Source: Rhynchospora pubera (Eukaryota; Streptophyta; Magnoliopsida; Poales; Cyperaceae). From it: a stretch of DNA of 64,000 nucleotides. Each line of letters begins with the position of its first letter. Positions within the stretch are counted from its first letter, which is position 1. Position numbers and translations under genes: made by a program. The DNA is taken from contig CM051460.1 of assembly GCA_028095005.1 (NCBI GenBank), positions 18,275,501 through 18,339,500 of the forward strand, written 5' to 3'. Of the stretch, positions 10,918 through 23,953 are shown in pieces. Below the pieces are notes generated by a model that was not told where the DNA came from, made no database searches, and worked only from the letters and a program-made list of their open reading frames with translations.

Positions 10918-12601
10918 ACAAGGTCGTGCTTAAGTTAATTTGACACTTAATTAAGAGAAATTGGCTAATTAATGGATTAATAGAGATGACGCGTTTGTTT
11001 GCTGTCTGGAAATGACAATTTCTGTGTTGCTTCGCGTTTGTTGCTATGATATGTTCTCTGGAAAATTTTTCTATCTACATGAAAGTTGTAGATCTGTAGA
11101 TTTTAATTCTTTTGGAGTTGGATTCACATTATTATATTAATTTTTGGATTTACTGTGAATAAAACGACAACAGTGCGCAGAACCAGTTTCTGCTTGCACT
11201 GTTCTGTTTGAATGGCTTGAAAGATTTATATTTTGAATATAAGTATTAGTGTTCTATAGCTAGAATTAAAGAGGAGTTGAAAATATTTCTGAGCATGTAT
11301 CGATTGTTGTATGGATCAGATTAATTTGTGGGTTATCAAGTATGAAAAGGAAGATCTCGTCAGATCCAGTTTATTGAACAAATTGATTGTTCTAATAAAC
11401 TGTACCAACTGAGAACTCTTTTAAAACATCTGTTTGAATAGATTTGTTCTAATGCAAGTTTGGATTCCAGAAAAATTAGTTTCATAATTTTTCATGGAAA
11501 TTTGGACCTTCAACTATGTCAAAACATTTCGGTCGACAGTCTGTTCCAGTATAGGTTTTGTCGATTAATTAGCATATAACTTGAATTTTATGAAACTAAA
11601 CTTAGTGATTTTCTTTTCCTGGATGATTAGTCTATAGTTTAAACTAGTTTTTCCATGCATATTGTATATATAAAAACTGGATGGAAGGTGGTCTAACAGA
11701 CCAAATGATTGAGAGGATAAGCTGAAAATCTCATAACGGTGTTTCGTACACTCGTTTCAGATTTGTCTTTTTTGATTCTCCCAAATGGTTTAGGATCTCT
11801 TCTTGAAATTTGTACACTGGTAGTCACAATCTTGATAAGGAGCTTATGTAATTTATTTCATTATTTTTGGAAATAAAAACTAATGATTTTGTTGGATTCC
11901 ATTAATTATGTTTTTTGTTAAATTATTACTTCCTAATTATTCAAACTAGTTGAAAAATAATTAGAATACTCCTTATTTTGATCTCCTTTCAGTTATGGGA
12001 TGTTGAGAAGTTTTTCAAAATGAATTGAAACAAGTTTTGTTGTTTAAAGTTGAACATTTTTAAAAGGAAATTGCGGATGACAAATAATATGCAAAGATGC
12101 TTGAAAGTCATTAATTGGAAACAAAGTGTACATGTGCTAACTTTATTTTATAGGTGGAAAGTGGATTTAGTATGGCTCATGACTCAATGCCTTGTGGTTT
12201 GTAAATGAATGCATGTGTGAATATTTGTAATGCGGCCTCTCATGGCGCGGTCCGCCCAAGCGGACGTCATGGTTGTCAATTCGGTAGTTGGGGTGCAAAT
12301 AGCTAAGATTGGCAAGGAGCAAATAGTGAGAAGTTACTTATCGATGGACCTAACTAGAGTTTGGACATCGGGGCGAAGTTCGCTTATGCGAACCAAGAGT
12401 CATGGTAAGATGATTGGTTGGAGAACCTACCTTATCTAGTCATTTTGGATGACGTGCCATAGCAGGTCCATTTTGACGAAAATAGGGGTCTTGGAAATCA
12501 CTATACTTAGGGACTTAATATAGTGTAGTGAAAGTTTTACTTTGTTGAAACTAAAACAAAAACATAAAACTAATTAACCTTTAATTTGATAATTGTTGTA
12601 G
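10918..12601 (+). other. Untranslated leader of Copia 1
   Basis: This 1.7-kb non-coding leader lies between the primer site and gag. It aligns with the leader of Copia 2 (61834-63927), except that about 390 bp present there (about 63151-63546) is absent here at 12239. It ends with a conserved block beginning CATGGCGCGGTCCGCCC at about 12242. Confidence 0.75.
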
Positions 12602-13435
12602 ATGTCTTCCTCATTTTTAATGCTTCGGTCTCTTCTTGAGAAAGAGAAACTCGCTTTTAATTATGCCAATTTTTTAGATTGGCACCACAACCTTAGGTTT
12701 GCCCTTCGATTTGAGAAAAAGGAGTATCTCCTAACCACTCCGATTCCTTCGGCTCCCACAGCCAATGCTCCCAAGGATAAGCAAGAGGAGTATGACAAGC
12801 ACGTCAATGACGATATGGAGATATCGGTCTTGATGGTTGTTGTCATGGAATCGGAACTCTAAAGGAAGTTCATTGATAGTGGTTATGGAGTGTTTGAAAT
12901 GATCACTCGTCTCAAGAACATGTTCCAAACCAAGACCCGCACCGAAAGGGCCCGTCTCATCAAGGCCATCTCCAACACTCGTTTGACGGAGGACCATGAA
13001 GTCGGGCCACACGTCATGAAGATGGCGGGGTTGTTTCGGCAGCTTGAAAAGCTTGATACGCCCTTTCCTTCGGGTGCGATTCAAGACTTCATTCTCAACT
13101 CTCTCCCTCCAAGCTTCATCGGTTTTGTTGTGAACTACCGGATGAATGGCATGGAGAAGAGCATGGATGATCTTCAAAACATGCTCGTTGAAACGGAGGA
13201 GAGTCTCAAGAAGGAGAAGGGCCCAAAAGATATTTTTGCCGTGAGTGACAAGAGCAAGAAGATCAAGAAGCGAGGCCGTAAGTTCAAGAAAGGCAAAGAC
13301 CTGGTGACGTCCCAAGGTCCAGTCAAGGGTGCTCCCGTGGGTTCCAAAAAAAAGAAGAACCCGGCCACACCCGAAACCATTTACTACTATTGTAACAAAA
13401 GGGTCATTGGAGGAGAAACTACCCCAAGTACCTAG
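12602..13435 (+). pseudogene. gag: gag of Copia 1, broken
   Basis: The frame opens MSSSFLMLRSLLEKEKLAF... and continues with FLDWHHNLRFALRFEK and the UBN2-type nucleocapsid region (typical motifs ARLIKAISNTRL, FILNSLPPSFIGFV). Gag forms the virus-like particle that packages the element RNA. An in-frame TAA at 12860 interrupts it. The zinc knuckle region begins YYYCNK, then a 1-bp frameshift near 13404 moves GHWRRNYPKYL into another frame, and its last metal-binding cysteine is a tyrosine. It is therefore a dead copy. The start is supported by the matching gag start in Copia 2 (63928). Confidence 0.88.
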
Positions 13436-13436
13436 C

Positions 13437-16400
13437 CGACAAGAAGGCGGGAACCGTCCAACCTTCTTCCTCAGGTATATTTATTATCGAAACCCTTCTC
13501 GCCATTTCTCACACCGATTGGGTATTCGATACCGGTTCGTGTGCTCACATTTGTCGAAATATGCAGGTCCTAAAGAGTAGAAGTCGGCTCGAGAAATGTG
13601 AAGTTCAACTCCGCGTCGGTAACGACACGTGCGTCTTCGTTATGGCTGTTGGGAGCGTGGAACTAACTTTGCCTTCCGATTTTGTGTTGGAACTAAAGGA
13701 TGTATTTTTGGTTCCCTCTATCACTCGAAACATTATCTCTATCTCTTGTTTGGACATGGATGGTTTTAATGTTGTAATAAAGAACAAGTGTTTGACTTTG
13801 TTTCGAAGTGAAGTTCGTTTTTGTGATGCGCATTTATAGAATGGTCTTAATGTGCTTGATTCTAGCGGACTTATCTTGAGTGTTGAGAATGACAATAGGA
13901 AACATAAGATTTCACATGAGAATGCAACTTTGATGTGACATTGCCGCTTAGGTCACATCAACGAGAAACGCATCAAGAGATTACAAACCGTTGGTCTCTT
14001 GGATCAATTCTCTTTCGAGCCAATTGACACTTGCGAATCTTGTTTGATAGAAAAGATGACTAAAGCATCTTTTCCCAACAAAGGGACAAGGGCAAATGAC
14101 TTGTTAGATCTCATACATATCGATGTATGTGGACCTATGAGTATTTGTGCGCGTGGAGGTTATTCATACTGCATCACATTCACCGACGATCATAGTAGAT
14201 ACGGGTATATATACTTGATGCGTCACAAGTCCGAATCCTTTGACAAGTTCAAAGAATTCAAGAATGAAGTAGAGAACCAACTTGGTCGAAAGATCAAGGT
14301 TTTACGATCCGATCGAGGTGGCGAATACTTGAGTCATGAATTTGGCGATTATCTAAAGGAGTGTGGAATCGTTCCACAACTCACTCCACCTGGAACACCA
14401 CAATGGAACGATGTGTAGGAAAGTAGGAATCGAACTTTGCTTGACATGGTTCGATCGATGATGAGCCAACCCGATTTGCCTATGTCTTTTTGGGGATACG
14501 CGCTTGAAACCGCAGTTTTTACTTTAAACCGTGTTCCATCAAAATCCATTGAGAAAATGCCCTATGAGTTTTGGTTTAAGAAGAAACCAAGCATGTCGTT
14601 TCTCAAGATTTGGGGTTGTGAACCTTATGTGAGCGATAAGCTTGGACCCAAATTGGCCAAATGTCATTTCATAGGATACCCTAAGTAAACAAAAGGTTAC
14701 TACTTCTACAACCGTAACGAGAACAAGATAGTTGTTGCTCGTTATGGTGTGTTCTTGGAGAAGGAATTCCTCTCAAGAAGAAGTAGTGGGAGCAACGTGG
14801 TTATTGAAGAAATTCAAGAACCGCAACAACAAAGAATGCCTCAAGTAGGCAATGTAGTTGTTACCGATGTGGTGCCAAATGAGGTTGTAGCTGAACCCAT
14901 TACACAAGTTGTTGTGGAAGAAGAGGTTCAAGAGCAAGCTCCCTCAAATGAGAACTCAAATATATCGCGAGTCGATAGTGTTGAAGTGGTACTTACACTT
15001 GAAGTTCAAGAACAAAGTCCACAAACCGTTGTGGAACAAGTTCAAGAACTTCAAACTTCTACCCTACGAAGGTCAACAAGGCCAAGTCGTCCACCTATAA
15101 GATACTTAGGTTTGCACGATGTTCTCGTCATGGAGAATGATGACCCTTTGACCATTGATGACATGAGAGAGAAATCCGACTCCAAGGAATGGCTTAAAGC
15201 TATTTATGATATTTGTATGACAACATGACAAATATCCGAAGATACCTTGGTTGACCTTCCCAACGGAGTAAAACCCGTTGAGAACAAATGGATCTTTATG
15301 AGAAAGGTCAACATGGATGACAACTTGACCATTTACAAACAAGTTTATGGTATTGACTATGAAGAAACCTTCTCGCCCGTAGTCATGTTCAAGTCAATTC
15401 GGATCATATTAGTAATTATCGCATTCTATGATTATGAGATTTGACAAATGGATGTCAAAATCGCCTTCCTAAATGGCAACTTGGAAGAGGATGTGTACAT
15501 GACACAACCCAACTGTTTTGTGGATCCAAAGAATGCTAACAAAGTATGCAAGCTTCAAAGGTCCATTTATGGATTGAAGCAAGTATCAAGGAGTTGGAAC
15601 AAACGCTTTGATGAGGAAGTCAAGAAATTGAACTTTTCTCAAAATGAAAAGGAACCTTGTGTTTACAAGAGGTTTAGTGGGACCGTGGTTGTGTTTCTTG
15701 TTCTATATGTTGGTGATATACTCTTGATCAGGAATGACTTCCCCGAGTTGAATGCAGTCAAGGATTCATTGAAGAAAGTGTTCTCAATGAAAGACTTGGG
15801 CGAAGCCGCCTACATCCTAGGAATCAAGATCTATAGAGATAGATCAAAGAAGGTGTTAGATTTGAGCCAAGATGCATATATTGACAAGGTGTTGTAAAAA
15901 CACAACATGACTAATTCCAAGAAGGGATTCTTGCCTATGTCACATGGCATTTTATTGAGCAAAACTCAAGGTCCGACAACTGAGACAAATCGAGAATACA
16001 TGAAGCGATTCAAGTATCAATCTGTGGTCGGATCAATTATGTATGCCATGCTATGCACTCTCCCCAATGTGGCACATCCGATTAGTGTGACTAGTCGATA
16101 CCAAGCCAACCCTGGCATGCCACACTGGACCGCAATCAAGAATATCCTCAAGTATCTCAAGAGAACCAAGGAGAGAATTCTCGTATACGGTAGAGACCAA
16201 GAGCTCGTTGTAACTGGTTACACCGATACTAGTTTCCAAACCGATCGAGATAACACCAAATCACAGTCCGACTTCATATTTTTGTTCAATGGTGGTGCCG
16301 TAAGTTAGAAAAGTTACAAGCAAGATACTACGGCCGATTCCATCACCGAAGCGGAATACTTAGCGGCTGACGAAACAGCGAAAGAAGCCGTATGGATCAA

Positions 16401-16690
16401 GGAGTTGTTGACCGAGCTAGAGGTGGTTCCAAGCATCTCAGGTCCAGTGGATATCTACTGCGACAACACGTGAGCCATAGCTCAGTCCCAAGGAGCCTAG
16501 GTCTCACCAAAAGACTAGGCACATTCTACGACGATTCCATCTCATCCGTCAGTTGGTCAATGACGGTTGTGTCAAGGTCAAAAAGGTGGACGGTGCTGCG
16601 AACACAGCGGCTGACAAATTCTTTATCTCGAGTCGCGCATGAGTTGCATGTTGCATCCATGGGAATTAGGCGAATGTCTGATTGGCTTTG
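13437..16690 (+). pseudogene. pol: pol of Copia 1 (protease, integrase, RT, RNase H), broken
   Basis: Domains in order: aspartic protease with DTGS at 13528-13539; pre-integrase motif HCRLGHINEKRI near 13939; integrase about 13999-14680 with the D-D-E residues visible in IHIDVCGPM, FTDDHSRYGY and SDRGGEYLSHEF; reverse transcriptase about 15247-15900; and RNase H about 16200-16500 (GYTDTSF, ADSITEAEYLAADE). In-frame stops occur at 13837, 13936, 14416, 14686, 15226, 15442, 15895 and 16306, several where a conserved Trp would be (TGG to TGA or TAG). The RT active site reads YVGD (15706-15717) instead of YVDD, so a catalytic aspartate is missing. Part of the RT palm (ARLVAKGY-type block) is also deleted near 15340. 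Confidence 0.9.
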
Positions 16691-16804
16691 AGTTGTATCT
16701 TTTATTTAGTCTTTTAGTACGAGACATGTATATTTAGATATTACACTGAGTACTATGCACTGGCTAGAAGTCATTGTTAATTGACTCTAGGCCAAGTGGG
16801 AGAT

Positions 16805-17526
16805 TGTTAGAGATATGTCCTAGAAGCCAATCATATCTGGCTAATTATATGGTTTTATGTCATTGATGATTTTATATCATTTGTTCTTTGATTTTTTGTT
16901 GACAGATCATTCAGGTTGAGGATCTGAATTATAGATCTCTGTTTTTTCATTTAGTAGTAAATAACAACAATAAATCTAAAACGTCCATAATCTTGATAAT
17001 TAACAAGCAACATTAATTATCAATAAGATTAGTATGCAAGTTAAGTTATGATTAAGTTCTATAAATCATAGGTTAAGAGTAACCAACTTAATTGCATATG
17101 TTTATGCTAATTGAACATAGTACATGACATGACCCAACGTAATAAATATATGGATTGTGCTATGTGTCATTATTTATTTCGTTATGATTTTGATTCTAAG
17201 TTTGAGATATTTATCTTTTTCACATGAGGATAGGTTCAATAAATATCGTCTACCGCTGATTCCCGATAAGGGCTGCTATACGGACGTTATTTATGTTCTC
17301 TTGAATTGTGCGGGGAAAAGCTAAATCATCAAGATAACCGTATGTCCCTCATTGATTTATTTAATGAGTGACGATATCTATTTGGGCCCCTTGATGGAGA
17401 TAGATTGTTTGCTAGCAACTAATACAATTATCTCTAGATCAAGAAACGTATAATCTGCAAGAATGACACATTTCTATCTTGGATTATATGATGATATCGT
17501 GTGACATAAGAATCAAAATAGAGAAG
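16805..17526 (+). repeat. 3' LTR of Copia 1, truncated
   Basis: It starts TGTTAGAGATATG after the polypurine tract AAGTGGGAGAT and follows the 5' LTR to about 17526 (AATCAAAATAGAG). The last ~1 kb is missing. Unrelated sequence (17527-17649) follows, then the left arm of the large palindrome. Confidence 0.88.
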
Positions 17527-17649
17527 AAATAACTTTTGGAGGGCAAATCCAATATTTCCTTAGTTTTGAGGGGCACTGAAATTTTTTTTCCTATTTTTAA
17601 AGACCTGTTATTAGATAGAAACATGTGTTACAGATAGAAAGATGATGTA
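17527..17649. other. Junction between Copia 1 and the palindrome
   Basis: About 120 bp match neither the LTR nor the palindrome arm. They mark the outer breakpoint of the inverted duplication or filler DNA from its formation. Confidence 0.5.
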
Positions 17650-18728
17650 TTAACTTATTTACGTTCAATTTGAATTAAGTTACAAGTTTCAAAAATATTT
17701 GACTTTTTTATTGCTAAAAATTTGTTTGAGACAATCGTTAATTTTATTATTAACTATTTGGGACAATATATGTTGAACTGGTATATAAGTATTTCACAAC
17801 TCGAATTAACATGCAAGCTACTATTGCCAATCTAATTGATACAAAAGTATTTCTACATGACATGAATTGTATTTGATATATTGAAAGAAAAAAAAATCAA
17901 AACTATTTTACCTATATCATTCACAATCGTATGGATACAGATATTGGTTGAAGTGAACTTGTTCAACAATTATTAACTATATATGGTCGGCCGTCGCCAC
18001 AAGTTCCCGTCTGTTTTTTTTTCTTTTTCCTTTCCTTTTTAGTGGCTAAAACAATTGTTTTTAAAATTGTCGAGTAAAGACAAAGGTTTTTCGCTTTCGG
18101 TAATATTTTTGTACCCAAAAAATCACTTCATCTAAAGCTAAACACTACAAAGAAAGATTGTGTTTACAAAAATTTTTATAGATATATTTTTTTTTATGTT
18201 GGATCTTGTTTTATTGCTAAATTTATTTGATGCATTAAATATAACAATTTTTAGTAAAATTCATTTTTATATTAATAGGTCTTTAAAAATCTAACAATTT
18301 ATTTTTCATAGATTTTTTTGAACATTGCAATGTTTAATTAAGCAAAGATTGCTAACAATTGTTAGATTTAATGCACAAATAGATCTAACAACGGAACAAG
18401 ATCCAACATAAATAAAAAAAGTCCATCTACAAAAATCTATTTAAAAACCATCTTTTCTTACAGTGAAAAGTGTGAATCGGTAATTCAACAAAATTTTGAT
18501 AGTTTACACTTCTTGTTTATCGCTTTTAAACCCAGTATGACTTTTTTTTTTTTTTTTGATAATCAAACTCAGTATGACTTAGCAATTATTTGCACAGGCA
18601 TTTTGTTATCCCTGTAATTAGTTGTGTTAAATTATTGGATAAAATCAGGACTCGAGCAATTTTTGTTTCAATATCAATAAGGGAAAGAAGACAAAAGAGC
18701 CAGCTCATCACTTGCTCAATTATTAATA
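17650..18728 (-). repeat. Palindrome, outer left arm
   Basis: This is the reverse complement of 29335-30428, with the boundary at TAACTTATTTACGTTC on the left. It includes blocks such as GGCGACGGCCGACCATATA-type sequence that also occur upstream of copies B and C. No gene. Confidence 0.9.
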
Positions 18729-21700
18729 CTAGTGCTAATCTCGCGCGTTGCGCGATCTTGTTTGTGTTTTAAATTTTACACTAATCGTTCGTAATTGGTC
18801 ATGATATAGATTTATAACCATCGATGCTACTAAGAATAAATATGTTTGATCAAGATAATTTTGTAATTAACTCATGTTGAACCCATGAGGCCTTACACTT
18901 GTGGGGCTGCAAGTCTAAAGATGCATGTAATAAGTGTTGATTCCAATGCAAGTTAATACACTAAGCTCATTCTCTATCATAAATCAATGTATACACCTTT
19001 ATGCTGAAACAAACTGCATCTTGACCACAATAGAATTGACATAAACCGGAAATCTTTTGGGACAGTCTGACGAAGCTCACCTTCTAGAGTTTTGCTTTCC
19101 AAATATGCTCATTTATTGTCTGTCCCAACCAATTTACTGTCATAGAAAACCCTCGCTTCTTTGAAGCAGTTTAGCTGGAACATCAATGACAACACCACTG
19201 ACTTACTGCTGTATTTCATGCACAACAAATATATTGTTATAATCAGTGCTCAATTAAAAGAGCGTATAAAAATTTCAATAAAAATATTGACTGGCAGAAA
19301 TACTTGAGCTAACAGACTTTGGTGGTATGTCCCAAATTAAGTTATTATTGTGATCTTTACTTTTACTTTGGTGGTATGTCCCAAATTTACATTAAGCATA
19401 AAAAACAAAATAAAAAAGCTACATTGACTAAAGAAAATTCTGACAACAACCCTAACTTGATGGTTGGCTAAAAAGAGGATGGCAAAACCTTAGTTTTTAA
19501 ACCAGCACAGAGGCCAACAAAGAAGAGCTCAACATTTAACATCGAGCAATTATAAAATAAGACAATTTAAGGTTTATTTTTTATTTCACAGTTAATGTCA
19601 AGCACTTATGTTGCCTTCCACTTTATTTCATTTACCATCAACTAAAATAGATAATCACACTTATAGATTTTAATTAGGTCCAGCAATATAACATTCTTTG
19701 AAGCATTAATCCGGGTTTCAAACCAAAGGCAAATGGTATAGACAATCATCCAATTTGGATGTAACATGTTAGATGGTTGTTAAAATACTTTAAAAAAAAA
19801 AACTTACCAGCTAACTCATTTTTAGAACTGACATTAGGGTAAACACTTGTTTGTTGGTGCATAAAATAAACTTCTTTTGAAGATCAGACACCTTTGATCA
19901 AAATTCATAAGAGACTTTAAGAGCAAACAACCAACAACAGAAGAATTAGATCAGTCCCACAAAATTTACCAAAATAGTTACCAGTATAAGCAAAGGAAGG
20001 GGAAAATCAAAACAAAAGAAATAAATTTTCTAGAAGACTTTGAAAGTTTTTTTTCTTAATCTATAAATTTGCTCTCCGCCATCTAAAATGAACACAGACC
20101 TCAAGCCAATCCTGATACGAATTTCTCTATTAAATGCAAACTTTTAAAAGGGGAAGAGAGGATACCAATATGACATCAAAGATGAAAGGGATTGATAATG
20201 TATAAATAAAACATGTAATTATTTCAAAGACAGAAAAACAAACAATATGCATTTAATGATGAAAAGAAGAGGCACCTGATATTTTTGTTCAGCAACTCGC
20301 TTCAACTGATTTGGTGCGATGTTCATATCCTCAATTGCTTAATAAATCCACAGCCACACACCACATATTTGAACTGAAAAGTCATGATCATGTAGATAAA
20401 ATATGAAAGTAATTTATGGTAACATTGATAAAATGATTACCAAATTGAAGATAAAAGAAAATAAAAAGAAAAGTAAAATCACATAAGAAGATTTTCTATG
20501 ACATTTACAGAGCTACTGACTTTCCAACTGGTCCTATTATTTAATACTAATAGGATAGGTGCTCCAAGCTGCTCTATATCTAATCTAACATTTTGATTCC
20601 ACAACATATGTACAATATTTAAATTGAGAAATTAATGTTCATTATACATAGCTTTATCATAATAGACGGGTTTTCACCTGGTGAAATGGTGATCTACACA
20701 CTGACACACGACAACCTTTGGTCATTGATGTTTTCAGAACGCTGCTCACCTTAATGAATGAAAGAAGAAACAAACAAACAGTTAATAAATACCAAATTCA
20801 GCTATAACCAAAGATCATACAATTAATTGAAAAAAATTTAAAGCCCACAACAATGAGTAGAAAAATAAATAGATCACCAATGGATAAAGTAAAACTAAAA
20901 ATAATTACGCCTCTTCTTAAAAAAGACTGACTGTACTGTATGATTTTTGTCAACTATTTTTTTTTTCACCAGTAAAGCAAAATTAGTAAATTATTAGAAT
21001 CAATTAGAACAATTTCACCAATTTAACAAAAAAAAAGTTACACGCAAACTCGAAAGCTCTTGGATCCTTTTTTGTGCATTTAGTCTAAGCGCAATTTAGG
21101 GTCGAGAGAGAGAGAGGGGTAAAAATGGAACTCACCTCAGAGAGGAAGAGCTCAGGTTCCGTCTACAGAAAGAGCTCAGGTGTAGGTAGGGTTGTGTCGA
21201 GCGCTCAAAGATGGTCGTGATCTGCAGAATTAGGAGCACGGAGATCTTTAAGTCCATTCGACTCGACCGCGTGCCTGGCATCGGAATCGACACCTCAGAG
21301 GTGCTTAGAAATCGACGGCGGGGAAGAGAGAGGGAAAGAAGAAGAACTGGCGCTGCCCCACAAAAAGCAAGTGGACAGAAACCAAGAGCAGAGCATAAAG
21401 GGGATAGGCGTGGACGGGCATGGGCAACCGCATGGCGTTGACTGCACGGAGCCGTCGAGAGATGGACAACACACAGAGAAAAGGAAAACAACAGGAGCGA
21501 TTAGCGAGATTGAGGGTACAGAGGACCTCTCCGTAGAGAGAAGAGGCAACCAATGGCTCAAATGAACTACGGAAAATGAACGGATAGGATGAGAGAACTG
21601 TAGTTAGCACAGTAAATTGCTCTCACGTGCATCGCACGACGTCCAAGCCTTATATATTTCTAGGGTGTGTTTGGATGAGCCAAGAATAAGGAATAAGAAT

Positions 21701-21887
21701 AAGAAATTTCGATATGCGTGCTTATCCAAATTCCTTATTCTTATACCATGGTTTTGTTAGTATAGGAATAAGGGCCCAAATTCCTTATTCTTGTGTTGTT
21801 TGGGTTGCACAAGAATAAGAATAAGCACGCATACCGAAATTTTTTATTCTTATTCCTTATTCAAGGCTTATCCAAACACACCCCTAA
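18729..21887 (-). mobile_element. Helitron A, minus orientation, non-autonomous
   Basis: Read on the minus strand the right side is the 5' end and the 3' end is at 18729-18732: a GC hairpin (TCGCGC AAC GCGCGA) followed by GATTAGCA and CTAG, with T after it, the standard Helitron 3' terminus. Comparison with the other palindrome arm places the insertion between A and T. The 5' end is near 21887 but reads TTAG rather than the usual TC, and a MITE lies across it. No Rep/helicase is visible. On the minus strand near 20275-20335 there is an exon-like stretch (IEDMNIAPNQLKRVAEQKYQ followed by a splice-like GTGCC), probably a captured gene fragment that I could not identify. Confidence 0.8.
21663..21883. 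mobile_element. MITE with GGGTGTGTTTGG termini, TSD CTA
   Basis: This 221-bp element has GGGTGTGTTTGGAT at the left and ATCCAAACACACCC at the right, and is flanked by CTA on both sides (21660-21662, 21884-21886). The interior is strongly self-complementary (repeated AAGAATAAG/CTTATTCTT). A 3-bp duplication and GGG..GTTTGG terminus indicate a PIF/Harbinger-type MITE. It sits on the 5' terminus of Helitron A, so it inserted after that Helitron. Confidence 0.85.
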
Positions 21888-22164
21888 TTAATAAGCTTCA
21901 AAAGCAAAGTAGACGAAGAAAGCGATAAATGTACTTTAGTTTGAACAACGTGTAAAATATTTTTTTGACATAAACGAATACAGGACAATAGACAGAAAGC
22001 GATAAATGTACTTTAGTTTGAAATTATGAGATGATTTGAACGAGCAACAATGTTTGGGGCCCATAATTTGAATTATTGTTTTGTTTAATTCTTCGTTACG
22101 GATTACATGTTCTGAGGCTATTTTTTTTTTCTATTCTTAATATTTATCTCAAGCTCTATATATA
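21888..22164 (-). repeat. Palindrome, inner left arm
   Basis: This is the reverse complement of 25075-25346. It contains two partial direct repeats (AGCGATAAATGTACTTTAGT twice, near 21922 and 22001) that are mirrored in the right arm. Confidence 0.88.
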
Positions 22165-22373
22165 TTAGATTCACTAGAAATTTGTGACAACTTTTTTTCC
22201 AACTGAAATTTCAAAACAATATTCTTTTTGAGTTAGAACTCCATGCCAATAATACCGAACGAAATTTATAATAATATAGAAATAATATCTTCTGATGGCC
22301 ACGTGGAAAGTGCTTCTAATGAGGATCTTCTTGATTCTCAATTTTTTTTTGAAACATTCTTCTTGGTTCTAAA

Positions 22374-23040
22374 TGGGGACTGATAAGGTCATCTTTGAAA
22401 TCCGTCATCCCTACCATTTTCAAAGACACATTTTTTATTTTTAGAAAACGTGTAATTAACTGATTTTTATTTTCGAACTATAATAACGCGCGTCATCCCC
22501 ATCCATCATCTCCTGGGAGTCATTCCCTCTCTCCGTCTCTGTTTCACTCACTGCCCCTCCCTCTCTCTCTGATTCATTGTCTCCCTCTATAATTATTTAT
22601 TAATTGTTCCAGTTAATGTATACAATTGTTCTAGTTAATATAGCAAATATTCTAGTTAAAATGTATTACTATTCTGGATGATGTATACAATTTCTCTAGT
22701 TGATATAACAACTGTTCTAGTTAAATATATAAATGTTCTAGTTAATACATAGAATTGTTCTCTTTCACTCTCTCTTCCCTTCCTCCTCCCCCTGCCGGTC
22801 ATCTCTGTTTCGCTCCTTCCCCCCCCTCACCCATCCCACTTCCCTCCCCTCTAATTTCCGCCATCCCCTCATTCACTAGAACCTCCTAGCATGCATCCCC
22901 TCGTCCCCTGAACTTCCTAAAATAAAAAAGACATGTTTTCTAAAAATAGAAATAAATTAACATGTCAATAGGATGATGGAGATGACGAAAGAGAGAAGGA
23001 TGACGAAAGAGAGAAGGATGACGGAAAGCAATTTCAGTTA
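22374..23040. mobile_element. TIR element with 22-bp tandem repeat core, copy 1 (degraded)
   Basis: The left end (GACTGATAAGGTCATCTTTG...CCGTCATCCC) resembles the terminus of the element at 39203-40390. The right end carries the inverted motif GGATGATGGAGATGACG, duplicated in short form. Inner arms TTTTTAGAAAACGTGT and its complement face each other. The centre (about 22600-22760) repeats GTTCTAGTTAATATA in about 22-bp steps, flanked by C/T-rich DNA. The target duplication is not clear. Confidence 0.6.
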
Positions 23041-23085
23041 TGAATAAAGTGGGTTGTCTGGTTGTAATAGGATCCTTGGTGTTTG

Positions 23086-23953
23086 TGTAAGGAGTGTGCA
23101 TAATTTTAATTTTTATAACTAATTACCCTTAATTAACCACAAACAAAGAGGATCTAGTGCTTAAAGCCATTCTCACACAAGAGATAAGATTTAAAAGCTA
23201 TACCTCTCTTGATATAGTAATCAAGAGGCTCGAACCAAGGCTTAGACGTAGGTGGTGTGCTCTCCAAGCTCCTCCTTTCGACGGTCTCGAATCCACCAAG
23301 AGGATTAACCAACCTCTAAGTTCTTGTGCTAGCAAGAACGAAGAGAGATAGCTAATTCTTGTTTCTAGCCTTTCTTCTAATTAATCAATATTAATGAAGT
23401 AGCTAATGCTCAACACATGAGCCCTAAATGTAATGAAAAAGGAAGAAATTTCAGATCTGAAATTTTTCCTCTTTGGTGGAAAGTGGCGGCCTCAATAGAG
23501 GAGAGAGGAAGAGAATGGTTAACCTAATACTCTCCATAAGTGGTCCTTAAATAGTACATTTGACCTAAACACATTAGACCAAATTATCCCTCTATGGCCG
23601 GCCACAATTATGGACTTTGATTCCATTACACAAAGCTCAATTTATACATTAATTCACTGATAAATGATCCACTTTATATTGCATTTTATTTGGGCTTGTA
23701 AAGACTAATTAAATTAGGCCTATACTTTTAATTTAATTCTACCAATTAAATTAAAGTATGTTGAACAATAAATTATCAACTTATTGATAATCATTTTAGG
23801 ATTAGCAAATACATTGATTTATTTTTATATGATCTCTTTGACTTAATTAATTATAACGGTTCGTAACGGTATATAATTAATTAATCAACTCATCATATTT
23901 TCGCAATACGCACTGTTGCCAATAAATAAATAATGCACTGTATGGTTAAAACT
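23086..23953 (-). repeat. Copia LTR fragment, minus orientation
   Basis: This is the reverse complement of LTR positions equivalent to 10904 back to about 10037 of Copia 1. It starts TGTAAGGAGTGTGC, a true LTR end, and stops after GGTTAAAACT. The ORF inside it is LTR sequence, not a gene. Confidence 0.9.

Larger units (their letters stand above)
9138..17526 (+). mobile_element. Copia LTR retrotransposon 1, decayed, 3' LTR truncated
   Basis: The order is 5' LTR (9138-10904), primer binding site (10906-10917), long leader, gag, protease, integrase, reverse transcriptase, RNase H, polypurine tract (about 16794-16804) and the first ~720 bp of the 3' LTR. Integrase before reverse transcriptase makes it Copia, not Gypsy. 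By eye the LTRs differ at about one base in eight over the first 110 bp, so it is an old insertion. The 3' LTR stops at about 17526, so the right target duplication is lost. The long LTRs suggest the Angela/Tork side of Copia, but I am not certain of lineage. Confidence 0.92.

Noticed and set aside
12731..13315. 194-aa minus-strand ORF
   Set aside because: It is antisense to the Copia 1 gag frame, whose protein family is recognisable. It is a shadow.
21132..21610. Overlapping ORFs on both strands (76-119 aa)
   Set aside because: Several frames are open because of a purine-rich 5'-UTR-like stretch inside Helitron A. None shows a recognisable domain.
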